A stretch of DNA of 64,000 nt. Source: Conchocele bisecta (Eukaryota > Mollusca > Bivalvia > Lucinida > Thyasiridae). The position numbers and the translations under genes are program-made. This document shows positions 22,942-34,440 of the stretch, piece by piece. Location: positions 39,776,242 to 39,840,241 of the forward strand of contig CM055277.1 in the NCBI GenBank assembly GCA_029237695.1, given 5' to 3'. The notes under the pieces were generated by a model. The model did no database searches, was not told the DNA's origin, and saw only the letters and a program-made list of their open reading frames with translations. Positions within the stretch are counted from its first letter, which is position 1. Every line of letters starts with the position of its first letter.

Positions 22942-23160
22942 TAACCGCTAACTTAATTTTTTGTTGTCTGCTGTTTATTTTCTATTTTCCATTTTTTTTT
23001 ATCAAAAACATGCTTGTGACAGCACTTTAGAATAATTTACAACATGTTTTGACAGCACTTCAGAATCATTTCCGTCAACACATGTTTTTATTGAGAAATA
23101 AGGCAAGACATAAAAGCAACAGCAGACGACAATTGTTGTGTGTAGCGGTCTAAGGGTTAA
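22942..23160. mobile_element. TTAA MITE, CCCTTAGACCGCTAC family
   Basis: The left end is degraded (CTAACCGCTAACTT). The right end TAGCGGTCTAAGGGTTAA is intact. GTTGTCTGCTGTTTATTTTC and AGCAACAGCAGACGACAATT are the usual subterminal words. It abuts the 1.6-kb TIR element. Confidence 0.75.
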
Positions 23161-23335
23161 TGCTCATTCATTCTTATAAAGCGGTGAAACATGCATACAT
23201 GTACGTAACAGTAGCGTTTCTGTTTATGTTCCACTTGGATCTAGAAGAGAATGACTGGTCTAAACATGGATCGAGTGTCAGCCAAATGCAGGTTTCCTGT
23301 ATTCCTGTTAGCCAATCAGATCCCAGTTTTCATGA
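23161..23335. other. No feature recognised
   Basis: Unique-looking sequence. Confidence 0.5.
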
Positions 23336-23895
23336 TTGCATACATTTGATAACATGTTTTTCCGTTGTCGTCGTCCGAAATGTCAAAAACTTTGTACAAG
23401 CTTCATCATCATGCTATAACTTTAATATTACTTTACGGATTGCTTCAATATTTGGACACTTGATATATGTAAGCATTAGGAACACACTCCTGTCGCCAAT
23501 TCACTTGACCTTGACGTTTTTACCTTAAATATTTTGCTGAAACACCCATTGTTTTGTGTCAAAAACTTTGTACAAGCTTCGTCATCATGCTATAACTTTA
23601 ATATTACTTCACAGATTGCTTCAATATTTGGACACTTGATACATGTAACCATTAGGAACACACTTATGCCGCCAATTCACATGACCTTCACCTTTTTTAC
23701 CTTCACATTGTTGCAGAAACACTTTTTATTTTTTTATTTCAAAAAGTTTCTTCAACCATGACCTTTTTCTTGTTTTAAGCATGCATTTCTCTGACGGTTT
23801 TTGTGAATCTTACTTTAGTACATGCCCATGATCATGTTACGGCCAAATGCCTCGGCAGGCGTGACCCCGCTTCCGTGGCGGAATTCTTGTTACTG
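23336..23895. repeat. Tandem-core element, about 187-bp unit, 2-3 copies
   Basis: Units share CAAAAACTTTGTACAAGCTT, CATCATGCTATAACTTTAAT and CAATTCAC.TGACCTT. It ends GGCAGGCGTGACCCCGCTTC then hairpin CCGCTTCCGTGGCGG and AATTCTTGTTA. The 3' end is shared with 36130 and 48990. Confidence 0.8.
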
Positions 23896-24355
23896 CTGTC
23901 AAACTGTTTTTGTCTCATCCATGATAGGATAAATGACTGACGTATCAATTACATGTATTGCACCAAAATGTCCTTCAAGTCAGATATTGGTGTACTTTTG
24001 TCAACATTCTCAAAATAGACATAAGCTATGGCTGACGTGTACACTTTTCCTAGACACTGTACTGTGCTTATTTTACAGTTTGGTGTAATATAATTGATAG
24101 GAGTCCATTGTCTTGGCTTTTCTATGTATGATTAGCTACATTATATCACATGTTCTACTTCGCATTGTCAGTTTCTTGTCAAATGCCAGAAGAGGTGAAA
24201 CTTGTTGATGGCTTGAATACAAAAAGATGGCTTAGTTGGTTACTCCATGGGCCATACAGAATACAGCATGTTCACATATGTGTTATACATATATTCTATC
24301 ACATTTACAAATCAGTTATCGTTCTATCACAGGATGATCAGTTATAGAACGTGTC
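23896..24355. other. No gene recognised
   Basis: AT-rich unique-looking sequence. Confidence 0.5.
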
Positions 24356-24655
24356 CTTAAACTTGGTTGTCTGCTGAATATTCTCTGTCCTTCTTTTGAC
24401 AGTGATTGAGAATCATCACCCAATGGAACTGATTCTCATTAGTGCTGCCGAAACATATATTTGAATTGGTGTTTCCCAAAGCAAATTGTGTCAAAATAAT
24501 TCAGAACTCAAGGTAAGTTTTGTATATAAAGAGATTACCCCCAGATTTCAAATTAAACACATATTTTACTTTTACAAATGTATTATTGATTTTCATCCTA
24601 ATTAAATAGGGAAGAAATGCTAAAAAATAACACAAAATGAATGTACATGTACTTG
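24356..24655. mobile_element. Fragments of two MITE families
   Basis: TTGGTTGTCTGCTGAATATT with hairpin GAGAATCATCACCCAATGGA / ACTGATTCTCATT at 24360-24480. Then CCCCAGATTTCAAATTAAAC and ACTTTTACAAATGTATTATT, from the GCTCCAGATAAGGTGCG family, at 24536-24640. Confidence 0.6.
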
Positions 24656-24949
24656 TTATTTCGTCCAATTCAGGTGTGAGTCGTCTGTGCCACCAGTCAG
24701 AGCCCATGCAGCCGTGTTTCGCCAGGAAGAAACGGACACCAAAAATTGGCGACCTCAGGTACATGTAGATTCTAGTGTTGTTAGGAAAAATTTCCAAATA
24801 TCCAACTGCAACCCAAGGTTATCATGATTCCAGGGCCTTAGATTATATATATGTTTTTATGTAACCACTATATAACTACTGAACATTGTTAATGCGAATT
24901 TTTGTGCAATGATGGTTACTACGGTAATTGTATTTAAATTAATTCAACT
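24656..24949. other. No feature recognised
   Basis: Unique-looking sequence, with a minus frame of no recognised family. Confidence 0.5.
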
Positions 24950-24995
24950 ACTGTCTGTTTCACAAAACCTGCCCAACTTTTACGGCTATATAAAC
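24950..24995. mobile_element. End fragment of the 580-bp foldback family
   Basis: CTACTGTCTGTTTCACAAAA then CCTGCCCAACTTTTACGGCT matches 1154-1200. The minisatellite begins directly after it. Confidence 0.7.
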
Positions 24996-26384
24996 AATGG
25001 CTACTTTTAGAGAAGTGGCTACTATCAGAGAGGGGGTTACTATTGGAGAGGGGGTTATTATTAGGGAGGCGGTTACTATTGGAGAGGGGTTACTATTAGA
25101 GAGGGGTGATTACTGTCAAAGAGGTGGCTACTATTGAGAGATGGTGTTACTATTAAAGATGAGGTTACTATTAGATTGGGGGCTACTATTAGAGAGGGGG
25201 GTACTATTAGAGAGGGGGGCTACTATTAGAGAGGGGTTACTATGGGTTATTATTACAGAGGGGGTTACTATTAGAGATATTGTGTTGCTATTAAAGTGGT
25301 TACTATTAGAGAGGGGGGCTACTATTAGAGAGGCGGCTACTATTAGAGAGGGATTACTATGGTTATTATTAGAGAGGGGGTTACTATTAGAGATATTGTG
25401 TTGCTATTAAAGTGGTTACTATTAGAGAGGAGGAGCTACTATTAGAGAGGGGGCTACTATTAGAGAGGGATTACTATGGTTATTATTAGAGAGGGGGTTA
25501 CTATTAGAGAGATTGTGTTGCTATTAAAGAGGTTACTATTAGAGAGGAGGAGCTACTATTAGAGAGGGGAGGGGGAGGGGGTTACTATTAGAGATCGGCT
25601 ACTATTAGAGGGGGAGGGGGGTTACTATTTTAGAGAGGGGGCTACTATTAGAGATTGGGTTACTATTAAAGAGGTTACTATTACAGAGGAGGTGTTACTA
25701 TTAGAGAGATGGGTTACTATTAAAGATGTGGTTACTATTAGAGAGGGGGATTACTGTCAAAGAGGTGGCTACTATTAGAGAGATGGTGTTACTATTAAAG
25801 ATGAGGTTACTATTAGATTGGGGGGGGGGCTACTATTAGAGAGGGGGGTACTATTAGAGAGGGGGGCTACTATTAGAGAGGGGTTACTATGGGTTATTAT
25901 TACAGAGGGGGTTACTATAGAGATATTGTGTTGCTATTAAAGTGGTTTACTATTAGAGAGGGGGGCTACTATTAGAGAGGCAGCTACTATTAGAGAGGGA
26001 TTAGCTATGGTGGTTATTAGAGAGAGGGGGTTACTATTAGAGATATTGTGTTGCTATTAAAGTGGTTACTATTAGAGAGGAGGAGCTACTATTAGAGAGG
26101 GGGCTACTATTAGAGAGGGATTACTATGGTTATTATTAGAAGAGGGGGTTACTATTAGAGAGATTGTGTTGCTATTAAAGAGTTACTATATTAGAGAGGA
26201 GGCTACTATTAGAGAGAGGGTACGGGGGGTACTTAGAGATCGGCTACTATTAGAGAGGGGTACTATTAGAGAGGGGGCTACTATTAGAGATTGGGTTACT
26301 ATTAAAGAGGTTACTATTACAGAGGAGGTGTTACTATTAGAGAGATGGGTTACTATTAAAGATGTGGTTACTATTAGAGAGGGG
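24996..26384. repeat. Purine-rich minisatellite with a 640-bp higher-order unit
   Basis: About 70 variants of a 17-22 base unit of the type GTTACTATTAGAGAGGGG or GGCTACTATTAGAGAG. A long string of unit variants, including TTACAGAG and GATATTGTGTTGCTATTAAA, repeats in the same order about 640 bases later. The block at about 25163-25740 matches 25805-26384. The strand is strongly G/A-biased. Confidence 0.92.
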
Positions 26385-26799
26385 CTAAAAGTAGATACAT
26401 ATGGTATCTATCATTGATGACCGGTGAGTTACCCATTGCAGGGATGATAAAATGTTGATAATTCACCTACGGTAATTAATTATATTTAGAAGCAGAAACA
26501 ATTACAGATAGCTCTGAAAGACAAAACTTTACTAGAGGCCATTATTAGTAGGATAATTAGTCACCTACACATGTGTCATTAATCTGCTGTGCACACTGTA
26601 TGCTGTATTCATCACTGAGATGTGGTTGGCTGGTTGGAAGCATGCAAGGTACATTTACAAGGTGCATGATCACGTGGTTAAACAACAATTACTGAAACTT
26701 CCAGAAGCTCCTCCGATTCAAAGTATGTATTCTTTTATTTTGTCCGTATTATGTAACGTATTTTTATGAAATATGTGCGCATCAAACGCGTCTTGTTAC
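26385..26799. other. No gene recognised
   Basis: AT-rich sequence without recognised features. Confidence 0.5.
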
Positions 26800-26942
26800 G
26801 CTGCATTTGGTGGTCTCGGTACTTTGGCCCAAACTTCTGTAGTTTTTGCGAACTTCTGTAGTTTACTGATATGGAAATTGATTCTTCGCAAAAACAACAT
26901 TCCGTAAGTTTGTGCCGATCTCCCAGGATCACCAAATGCAGC
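26800..26942. mobile_element. Small TIR element, 143 bp
   Basis: Perfect 13-base ends GCTGCATTTGGTG and CACCAAATGCAGC. The interior has a tandem AACTTCTGTAGTTT. No other copy was noticed in the window. Confidence 0.5.
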
Positions 26943-27405
26943 TCATGTTTGCTGCACCATATTATATCAAAATCTGTTGCATATTAAGGAAAATATCAAA
27001 TAATACTTACGTAGGAGTGAGTATTGTCAACACTTTCAGCCATTGGGTAACCTCAAACTGTTGGAACAATGGGAAATCATAAATATTATAGGATATTCGA
27101 ACACTCATTCAATAGTTATGATTCCTCTTCATTTCAAACTACTACCGTAATATGTCCACCATCAGTTATACAGTGAAAAATAATGGAAAATTAGCAGCTT
27201 TTACTTTGATAATACTAATTAACTTCCAACTCGTGCTATTTTGCACTTTATGAGGTAATCTGATATTGTCTGGAGCTGAACCAAAGGGCCCATTGAAACT
27301 AACATTGAGACAACTAAGTGCTGAGGATGGCATCATCAACTTGATATTATGATTGTAACTTCTTTCAACGAAAACAATGATTTAAATGCACATTTCATAG
27401 CAGAA
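26943..27405. other. No gene recognised
   Basis: AT-rich unique-looking sequence. Confidence 0.5.
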
Positions 27406-27407
27406 CT

Positions 27408-27735
27408 ATTACCAGTAGCCTATTTCATCAACATTGCAAAGTATACTTATCTAGCAAAGTATACTATGAGGGAGAAATTTTCAATTTTGGGATAAATTTA
27501 TTAATTTTTATTATACTGAATTTATTACATTATCACAGCCATTTGGCTGTGATAATGTAATAAATTCAGTATAATAATTCTGCTTACTTTTAATCATCAA
27601 ATATATGTAGTTGTTAGTTATATATATATGCATTTCATAAATGATTATACTCCCTCAAAGTATACTTTGCTAGATAAGTATACTTTGCTAGATAAGTATA
27701 CGTTGCAATTTTGATGAAATAGGCTACTGATACAG
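27408..27735. mobile_element. Foldback MITE, CAAAGTATACTT family
   Basis: Ends AGTAGCCTATTTCATCAACA and TTGATGAAATAGGCTACTG are inverted. The centre is a perfect hairpin, ATACTGAATTTATTACATTA then TCACAGCCA and its exact reverse (27517-27575). CAAAGTATACTT-type words with a duplicated TTGCTAGATAAGTATACTTT sit in the right arm. Confidence 0.9.
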
Positions 27736-28238
27736 TATAGAGACAACAAGGCTGGTTTCTTTTGATATCGATTTTACTATGTTCGGCTCGGAAACGGTAT
27801 GAATTCCTCGGCGAGCTTCGTAATTCCTACTTGTTTTCTAGCCTTGCTCGATTTTAAATCAAAAGACACGCGCCTGTTATTGTCTTTGTGGGGATGGGTG
27901 GATGCTGCTGTTATAAGTGAAATTTTCAGGAAAATGTAGGTGGAAAAGGGCATAAAGTTATAGGGAATACCAGGCGATTGTCTTTTAACAAAGATATGAC
28001 TGTTTCAGAGCCGAGCCTGACAAAATTGATATCTATAGACACTAAGCTACATGTAAACATGGTGTTCTATTTATCAGGTAAGGTTTTATGCTGCAGAATT
28101 AGCAAACATGACATGATGTGCATTGACAAGAGCGCAGACTTGCTTGCATCTCATCATGGACATTACACTGACAACTTTTAGTAATGTCATGTGGCCAATG
28201 AAACGTACGACTCCGTGAAAGTAGTCTTGTATCGGCTC
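27736..28238. other. No gene recognised
   Basis: Contains CGGCTCGGAAACGG and CCTCGGCGAGC, slightly CpG-richer. A 67-codon frame at 27978 has no recognised family. Confidence 0.5.
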
Positions 28239-28518
28239 TGTAGTCTATTTCACCAACATTGCAAAGTATACAGAGGGAGTAATCATATATTTTTCCAGAA
28301 ATGTATTATTTCATATATCACTAACAACTGCATATATTTGATGATTAAAAGTATGCAGAATTATTATACTGAATTTATTACATTATCACAGCCATTTTGG
28401 TAATAAATTCAATATAATAAAAATTAATAAATTTTTCCTAAAAATTGAAAGTTTCTCTCTCAAAGTATACTTTGCTAGAAAAGTATACTTTGCAATGTTG
28501 GTGAAATAGGCTACTAAT
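28239..28518. mobile_element. Foldback MITE, CAAAGTATACTT family, rearranged
   Basis: Ends match the family (GTAGTCTATTTCACCAACAT, GGTGAAATAGGCTACTAAT). The left arm has TATTTCATATATCAC and AAAAGTATGCAGAATTATTA in an orientation normally seen in the right arm. The centre lost part of its palindrome. Confidence 0.8.
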
Positions 28519-28539
28519 CCAGATGTGTGTATCAAGTCA

Positions 28540-28925
28540 ATACCAGTAGCCTAGTTCACCAACATTGCAAAGTATACTTATCTTGTTCTTGGTAAGTACA
28601 CTTTGAGGGAGAAATTTTCAATATAAAGATAAATTAATTAACTTTTATTATACTGAATTTATTACATTATCACAGCCATTTTGGCTATACAGATAAATTA
28701 ATTAACTTTGATTATACTGAATTTATTACATTATCACAGCCATTTTGGCTGTGATAATGTAATAAATTCAGTATAATAACTCTGCATACTCTTAATCACG
28801 AAATCTATGCAGTCGTTAGTTCTATATGAAATGATCCATTTTGGGAAAAATAAATGATTAATCCCACAAAGTACACTTTGCTAGATAAGTATGCTTTTAA
28901 ATTTTGGTGTAATCGGCTACAGATA
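28540..28925. mobile_element. Foldback MITE, CAAAGTATACTT family, arm duplicated
   Basis: The central segment ATTATACTGAATTTATTACA then TTATCACAGCCATTTTGGCT occurs twice in a row (from about 28645 and 28705). Only the second copy is followed by its perfect reverse. Confidence 0.85.
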
Positions 28926-28967
28926 AAAACATAGAGAATAACCTCCATCAGCATTTGTTGGATAAAG

Positions 28968-29163
28968 AGGGATGGACTGTGGCTCAGGTAGAATACAGGA
29001 CTTCAATACTGAAGATTGTGAGTTCGAAACCTACCCTAGGGCCTGAAAAATACCTTCATAGTATTTCCATCCCACTGGTCTGTCATATGAGACTTTAAAC
29101 TGTGGTCCCGTCCCTATATGACGTTAGCTGTTGCTGTGGTATTAAACCCATTTCATTTTGTTG
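28968..29163 (+). mobile_element. tRNA-derived SINE
   Basis: A box TGGCTCAGGTAGAATACAGG and B box GAGTTCGAAACC. The body carries AGTATTTCCATCCCACTGGT and the tail TATATGACGTTAGCTGTTGC then ATTAAACCC. The tail phrase recurs at 42205-42250. RUDI-type V-SINEs of molluscs are a candidate family, not verified here. Confidence 0.8.
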
Positions 29164-29190
29164 GATAGAGAATATATTTCAGGAGCCAGC

Positions 29191-29241
29191 CAATTTGGTT
29201 GACTAACGAGTACTGCTGTGCACTCATTAGTCAACCAAATT
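29191..29241. repeat. Hairpin, 19-20 bp stem
   Basis: AATTTGGTTGACTAACGAGT and ACTCATTAGTCAACCAAATT flank ACTGCTGTGC. One mismatch. No partner copy was seen. Confidence 0.8.
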
Positions 29242-29245
29242 ACTA

Positions 29246-30320
29246 GGCCTGGCTGTCCAGTGAAATCTGTTCTGTACCCAACAAAGGCAGGTAGTTATTC
29301 TATTTATTACATACATTTGTTATTAGCCGATCTATTTATAGATCGGCTAATATATTGGTCATCCATCGAATTCTGAAAAAGTTTGTAGCAACCCTTTTCT
29401 CCGCTATTCGGTAATCTACGAATGCGAATTTTGCTGTATCACTTCCAAATTGCATCAACCGATAAAGTTTGCATTTTTGGCAACTATCTCTGTTTAAAAC
29501 TTTAAATATAGCCAAATAACACAATTTTGTTTGAATATGTAATGAGCTGAACGCCGGAAGAGATTGAACCCGGAAGTTGTTGTTGTTGAAGTCCATAGTT
29601 GGCTCTAATGGCCATATACGCCAACATACGCCGATTATTGGGCTAATTTAAAGCTTTTATTTATTAAACAGAACAAGTTTCAGCCACGTATAATCGCGTA
29701 AAATATGTTTATTCGGCTAATTTATAATCGACCTCTGCTCAAAATCTCCTCCGACTAGCAACCCCAGCATCTCGGGTTTATCCCATTGGATCGCGTATGC
29801 GCGTCATTTGACGCTAGTTAATATTCACAAAATTTTCCACCAATCAAAACAAAGAATTGCCCTTCATAGCAAACTTTGATTTGTTTACATATCATGCAGG
29901 GATGGCAGGGATGCATCCAGCACGCGCGATTAATTGCGGCAATCCCCCTTAATTATTGTCAATGCCGCAAATTATTGATTGTCTTGCGCCCGACATCGCG
30001 CAAAATATCATGGATGGGCCCCTTTTTAAATGACCAGTGCGCACATTAAAAAAACGTAATTGACTATTTAAACGCGCTGCGTATTTAAATCATTGGAAGG
30101 CGTGCAGTTCAATCGAGTTTGTGCGGCCGTTGAACGTAAGCTTCGAGTCGATTTAAACCATTTAAATCGATAAACAAGGATAAACAAGTGACAACGTTAA
30201 CCTGTTATGCTCCATTAAGAAGTAATAAGCTTATGGCAAATCATATTACTTTGGGCCGAGCTACTAAAGTGACTGTGTGGCATGGAAATATTGAGTTCGA
30301 TGATTTTGGGAATTTTCCTC
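29246..30320. other. No gene confirmed; CpG-richer stretch
   Basis: Begins with a perfect hairpin TTAGCCGATCTA/TAGATCGGCTAA at 29325-29353. It has more CpG words than its surroundings (CACGCGCGATTAATTGCGGC, GTGCGGCCGTTGAACG). A minus-strand frame of 86 codons starts MDFNNNNFRVQSLP at 29596. I do not recognise it, and no splice structure could be tied to it. Confidence 0.4.
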
Positions 30321-30420
30321 ATCGTGGACACGTTTAATGCGGGATAGTACAACCCGTTGGCCCGGCCTTAAATGACCTTAACTGTTGATAGGACGTTAAA
30401 CACCAATACTCACTCGCTCA
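30321..30420. mobile_element. SINE 3' tail fragment
   Basis: TAAATGACCTTAACTGTTGA then TAGGACGTTAAACACCAA. Related tails are at 39140-39200 and 42205-42250. Confidence 0.6.
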
Positions 30421-30427
30421 TTCATTG

Positions 30428-30466
30428 CCCTCCCCCCCCCCTCCCCCCCCCCCCCCTCCGAGACTC
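30428..30466. repeat. C-rich tract
   Basis: CCTCCCCCCCCCCTCCCC type sequence, about 38 bases. Confidence 0.9.
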
Positions 30467-30524
30467 AGTAACTACTAAAATGCGGACATATATTGAACTA
30501 ATAACGTCATGACTTTTCATTTAA

Positions 30525-30690
30525 CTTTTTGCATGCTGGGAAAATAATGGCTAAAAATAGTTCAAATATAGCAGCAGACTATTCATTAATATTTTGTCTC
30601 TGAAAACTATGAAATATGTCATTACGATGCAATTCTAATGAAATTCCACGACGTATTTGGCTGTTATTTTCACCGCGTACGTACAAAGGG
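30525..30690. mobile_element. TTAA MITE, CTCTTTGCATGCT family, diverged
   Basis: TTAA at 30521-30524 and 30691-30694. CTTTTTGCATGCTGGGAAAA and TTTCACCGCGTACGTACAAA are the ends. One hairpin arm is lost, but AATTCTAATGAAATTCCACG remains. Confidence 0.75.
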
Positions 30691-30694
30691 TTAA

Positions 30695-32575
30695 ACATAT
30701 TTATTTATTCAATCAGATGTATGTACATGTATGTACTTATAGTTAGGATGTGAAGTCAGATCTGTAACTACAGAGGTTACAATACACCAAGTTTTTTACC
30801 TTTCTGCTAAGTTTTACCTTTCGGCTGTAGGTTTTGATATTTGCACAAGACATGCAGTTTGGTCTACTAATACAAGTAGTAGTAAAACGACTCATGAGAA
30901 TATGCACCTTAACGTGCAACCAGCTTAACACATCTACATGTTATAAGGAAGCCATATACCAAATATGAAGTCTCCAATTATTATATTGGTTTCAATGTTT
31001 TTCTTCTTACAATGCAAAATTGTTAAATTCAAAGTAAAAAAAATGGGAGACCTAGAAGTCAAAAACAAATCATTCAAGAGTGCTAAAAATGTAGAAAAAT
31101 ATAGAACAATATCCCAAGCGCTTTCGACTATGAAGCCTTCATCAGTGGTGTAAAAACTAAAAAGCTAACCAAAAAAAACCATTTCAGGTTTAGACAAATT
31201 ACCACTGGTAACTTATAAATAGATTCACACGTGGCTATAAAATGGGACTAAATTTAACATGCTGGACATAAATGAACTGTATCTAATCTACTGATTGGCC
31301 CACGGCCATTTAACAGCACTGTGATTTTCACAGCATGTGTGAATGTACCAGGGGGCCTATGTGGGAGGAACAATCTAGAAAACAGCATGATCGACAGTTG
31401 TGAATTAATTACAGCACTGTGCTTTCAAAGGTGCTCTGTGGGTAAAACATACTGGCGAGGCAGGAATTAACAATGCAGACTGTAGGCGTTGTTAACTGTT
31501 TTCATGCCGAGGATATGCCATTATGTTTGCGGAAAATCGTAAATATTTTCCTTCTATACGGAACAAATAAAGTAACACTACATTTGAATCATGCACATTA
31601 ATGTGCATAGTGCGTATATATTCTGAGAATAATTTGGCGAATAAGAAATACACATACGATGTTTATACTGGATCTGGAGGTAGAAAAAACATGCAAAACA
31701 GGTGTTTCGTCTAATGAGATCATGTGATTATTTTTGAAAGTAACAACAATGTGGATTCGAATAAGGACATTGTGTGTGATTGGAAAAATATCAATACTGT
31801 GAAACTGTCATGGCATGGGCACTGCCACTGATGGAAAATAATCAACACTGACAGGCAGGCGATTGGCATGCATCAATCTGATGTCGGCAACGTTCTGTCA
31901 TGCGAGTTTAGGTGTACGTTTTACGTGTTGTTGTAATCACTTCCATTCTGTAACAGCGAGTCTATGTCGTGTAATTATGCTCACAAAGCCAGGAAACACG
32001 TTTATACGTTACGCTGGTAGGCACACAAGGCGTGAAATAAAGATATCACATTTAACACAAAATCATCGACGTCGACCGCTGGTATGGACATGTACACGCA
32101 TACAAACATGCATTCGTTGGTAGTGTACAGTCAGGTCTTCCAAAAACTTCAGATGTCTGCTACATCGAGCTGATGAATGTTGTTTTGGTGTACTTTCTCA
32201 AATATTGGATAGCCGTGTATGTCAATGACACCAACAGCCAGATACATTAGATTTGTGGCAGACACTTGTCATTGACTGATGAAACATGTCCTACAAAGTG
32301 CTATACATCGTTCAATGCGTACATAAAGTTCAATGTTAATGAATTCCACATAAGGTTGTGAGAGAAACTGAAACTTGCAAGTGATTTTTTCTACCCCCAT
32401 GGTATTCAATGAGACATACAGAGCACATTATGTCAGTTAACAATACAGTGTTTCGTATGGTTATAGAGGGATTGTATACCAACAATAAAATATCAAATTT
32501 GAATAGAACACGGTAAAACATTTGATAATATATTAATATAATTATGTATGTCTCGTTACTTTTTTTGTTCAGTAT
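30695..32575. other. No gene recognised, about 1.9 kb
   Basis: The longest repeat-poor stretch. Open frames at 30965 and 31863 (62 and 86 codons) match nothing I recognise. The second, at 31863-32123, is Cys/His/Arg-rich and may be chance. Confidence 0.5.
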
Positions 32576-32734
32576 ATGTGCTCTGAAGTATATGTCGCGA
32601 ACACCATTTGAACCATCTCATTGAGATGGTTCAAATGAGTGGTCACAACATATACATTCGTTGAGGAATAACAAAAATAAAATATCTAATATATTTCATA
32701 CCTGTAAAGGTGTATTCCGAAAGGAATGGGTTAA
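32576..32734. mobile_element. TTAA MITE of the GGTCACAACATATA hairpin family, partial
   Basis: Hairpin TTTGAACCATCTCATTGAGA then TGGTTCAAA, with GGTCACAACATATACATTC. The right end is GAATGGGTTAA at 32724-32734. The left end was not located. Confidence 0.7.
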
Positions 32735-32739
32735 GTAAA

Positions 32740-33307
32740 AATGTAACACCGAATGGTGAGGGGTTCATATACCAGTGTCCGTCCGTCCCGAAACCTTATC
32801 GCTCAGGTAAATGTCGTATAATTTCTGTTTTCTTACAAGGATCTGCTTGATATTTCACACACACGCATTCCTCTACCCGCCCTGTGACAAATTCACGATA
32901 AATCCCACCCCCACTGAGCTCAGTGTCAAGGTCACATACTTGCTGCTTTTGAAATCTTAAGGCTCGGTAAATGTCTTATAAGTCTGTTTTCCTTGAGTGG
33001 GTCTGCTTGATATTTCACACACGCATTGCTTAATCCCCTCCTCTACCGCCCGCTGTGACAAATCCATATTGTCCCGCCTCCGCTAAGCCCAGGGTCAAGA
33101 TCACATACTTGATGCATTCGAAACCTTAACACTCGGTGTAAATGTCTTATATAATGTTTTCTTGGAGGGATCTGCTTGATATTTCACACACGCATTGCTC
33201 TAATGGTCCTCTACCGCCCTGTGAAAAATCCACTATCGTCCTACCCCTGCTAAGCCCAGGGTCAAGGTCACATACTTGGTGCATTCAAAATGCGTTCCAA
33301 AATGTCT
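32740..33307. repeat. Tandem-core element, about 160-bp unit, 3 copies
   Basis: Units share TCTGCTTGATATTTCACACA, CTCTACCGCCC.GTGA and AGGTCAAGGTCACATACTTG-like sequence. The start has GTGTCCGTCCGTCCCG. The same core recurs at 39850-40190. Confidence 0.85.
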
Positions 33308-33608
33308 GTGATAATGTAATAAATTCAGTATAATAAAAATGAATAAATTTATCCTTAACCCTTTCAACACCAAGTAACTTAATAGGATGTTCCATGCCAA
33401 TGTTTCACGCTATTTCATTAATTTTGTTCATTCAAATTATCCCATTCTTCTTAAAGGGTAATCTGTACGACGTTTAAAATTATTAACAAACAGTGGAGAT
33501 CCTGATAGAGGTCTGTGGTGTTGAAAGGGTTAAATTGAAAATTTCTTCCTCAAAGTGTACTTAGCTAGATAAGTATGCTTAGCAATTTTGGTGAAATCGA
33601 CTACTGAT
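33308..33608. mobile_element. Half of a CAAAGTATACTT foldback split by a nested MITE
   Basis: TGTGATAATGTAATAAATTC then AGTATAATAAA is the right arm from the centre outward. It is broken at a TTAA and resumes with ATTGAAAATTTCTTCCTCAA then GTACTTAGCTAGATAAGTAT. Confidence 0.85.
33359..33528. mobile_element. TTAA MITE, CCCTTTCAACACCA family, nested
   Basis: TTAA at 33355-33358 and 33529-33532. Ends CCCTTTCAACACCA and TGGTGTTGAAAGGG are perfect inverted repeats. Excision with one TTAA restores the host arm. A matching right end is at 36540-36557. Confidence 0.88.
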
Positions 33609-33648
33609 GTATTAGGCCAATGGAAAGATCATTACATCATAAATAGCA

Positions 33649-33885
33649 GGGGGCCGTTTCACTAAACTTTGTACAACTAAAATGTTCGTAAGTGCAAAAT
33701 TATGATAGTCTGTAAATTTCACAAAAACAATAATTTCTTGTAAACAATTATTGGATTTACATTTATTGAGCATAGGCTGCAGCCTATGCTCAATAAATAT
33801 AAATCCCTCCATTGAAATTTACAGACGATCCTAAGTTTGCACTTACGAACAATTTAGTTGTACAAAGTTTAGTGAAACGGGCCCC
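33649..33885. mobile_element. Palindromic MITE, GGCCCGTTTCACTAAA family
   Basis: GGGGGCCGTTTCACTAAACT and AGTGAAACGGGCCCC. The centre is shortened: GAGCATAGGCTGCAGCCTAT lacks the CATATG apex seen in other copies. Confidence 0.9.
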
Positions 33886-34157
33886 AGGTGGGCATACGGT
33901 ATATTACCCACTGTGTGATAGATTGATGGCCGATAATCGCTGGCAAACGTTGCCCATGTTTGCTTGTGGGAACTTGACTTAGTGCTATCAGAAGCCATAT
34001 TGATTATTATCTAGAAACTCAGTTAGCTCTATGGTAATTTGAATCTGTAATATTGCAAACAATTTCCAGCTCCACTGATTGTGTGCTGGTATTTGTTTCA
34101 GGCAAATTACGTTCGGTCAGGGAAGTATGTAGTTTCTGGCAGAGACTTTGGCAGCTG
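33886..34157. other. No feature recognised
   Basis: Unique-looking sequence. Confidence 0.5.
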
Positions 34158-34358
34158 TCATCACAGGTTGAAGTAACAGACCAGGTCTATAAATACAGTA
34201 AATATGCCTAAAAACATCAATAAACGAAAAAAAAAAAAGCTAAAAAATGTTAAAATGTTAAAAGATTTTAGCTTATTTTTTTCTTCGTTTATTGATGCTT
34301 TTAGGCATATTTAATGTATTTATAGACCTCGGTCCATTACTTCAACCTGTGGCTGTCA
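34158..34358. mobile_element. Foldback element, about 200 bp
   Basis: Arms TGTCATCACAGGTTGAAGTA and TTACTTCAACCTGTGGCTGT. They continue through GGTCTATAAATACAGTAAAT, ATGCCTAAAAACATCAATAA and a poly-A run pairing with a T-rich run. Confidence 0.8.
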
Positions 34359-34440
34359 TATGAGACAAGCTATGTGGTTTCATAAACAAAAATGCACATC
34401 TTCTTAGGTACAAAATCACATGGCTATAAGTGTCTCATAT
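34359..34440. mobile_element. Fragment of the TGAGACACGCCATGCGAT foldback family
   Basis: GCACATCTTCTTAGGTACAA then AATCACATGGCTATAAGTGT and CTCATA match the right arm at 56360-56411. Confidence 0.6.
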
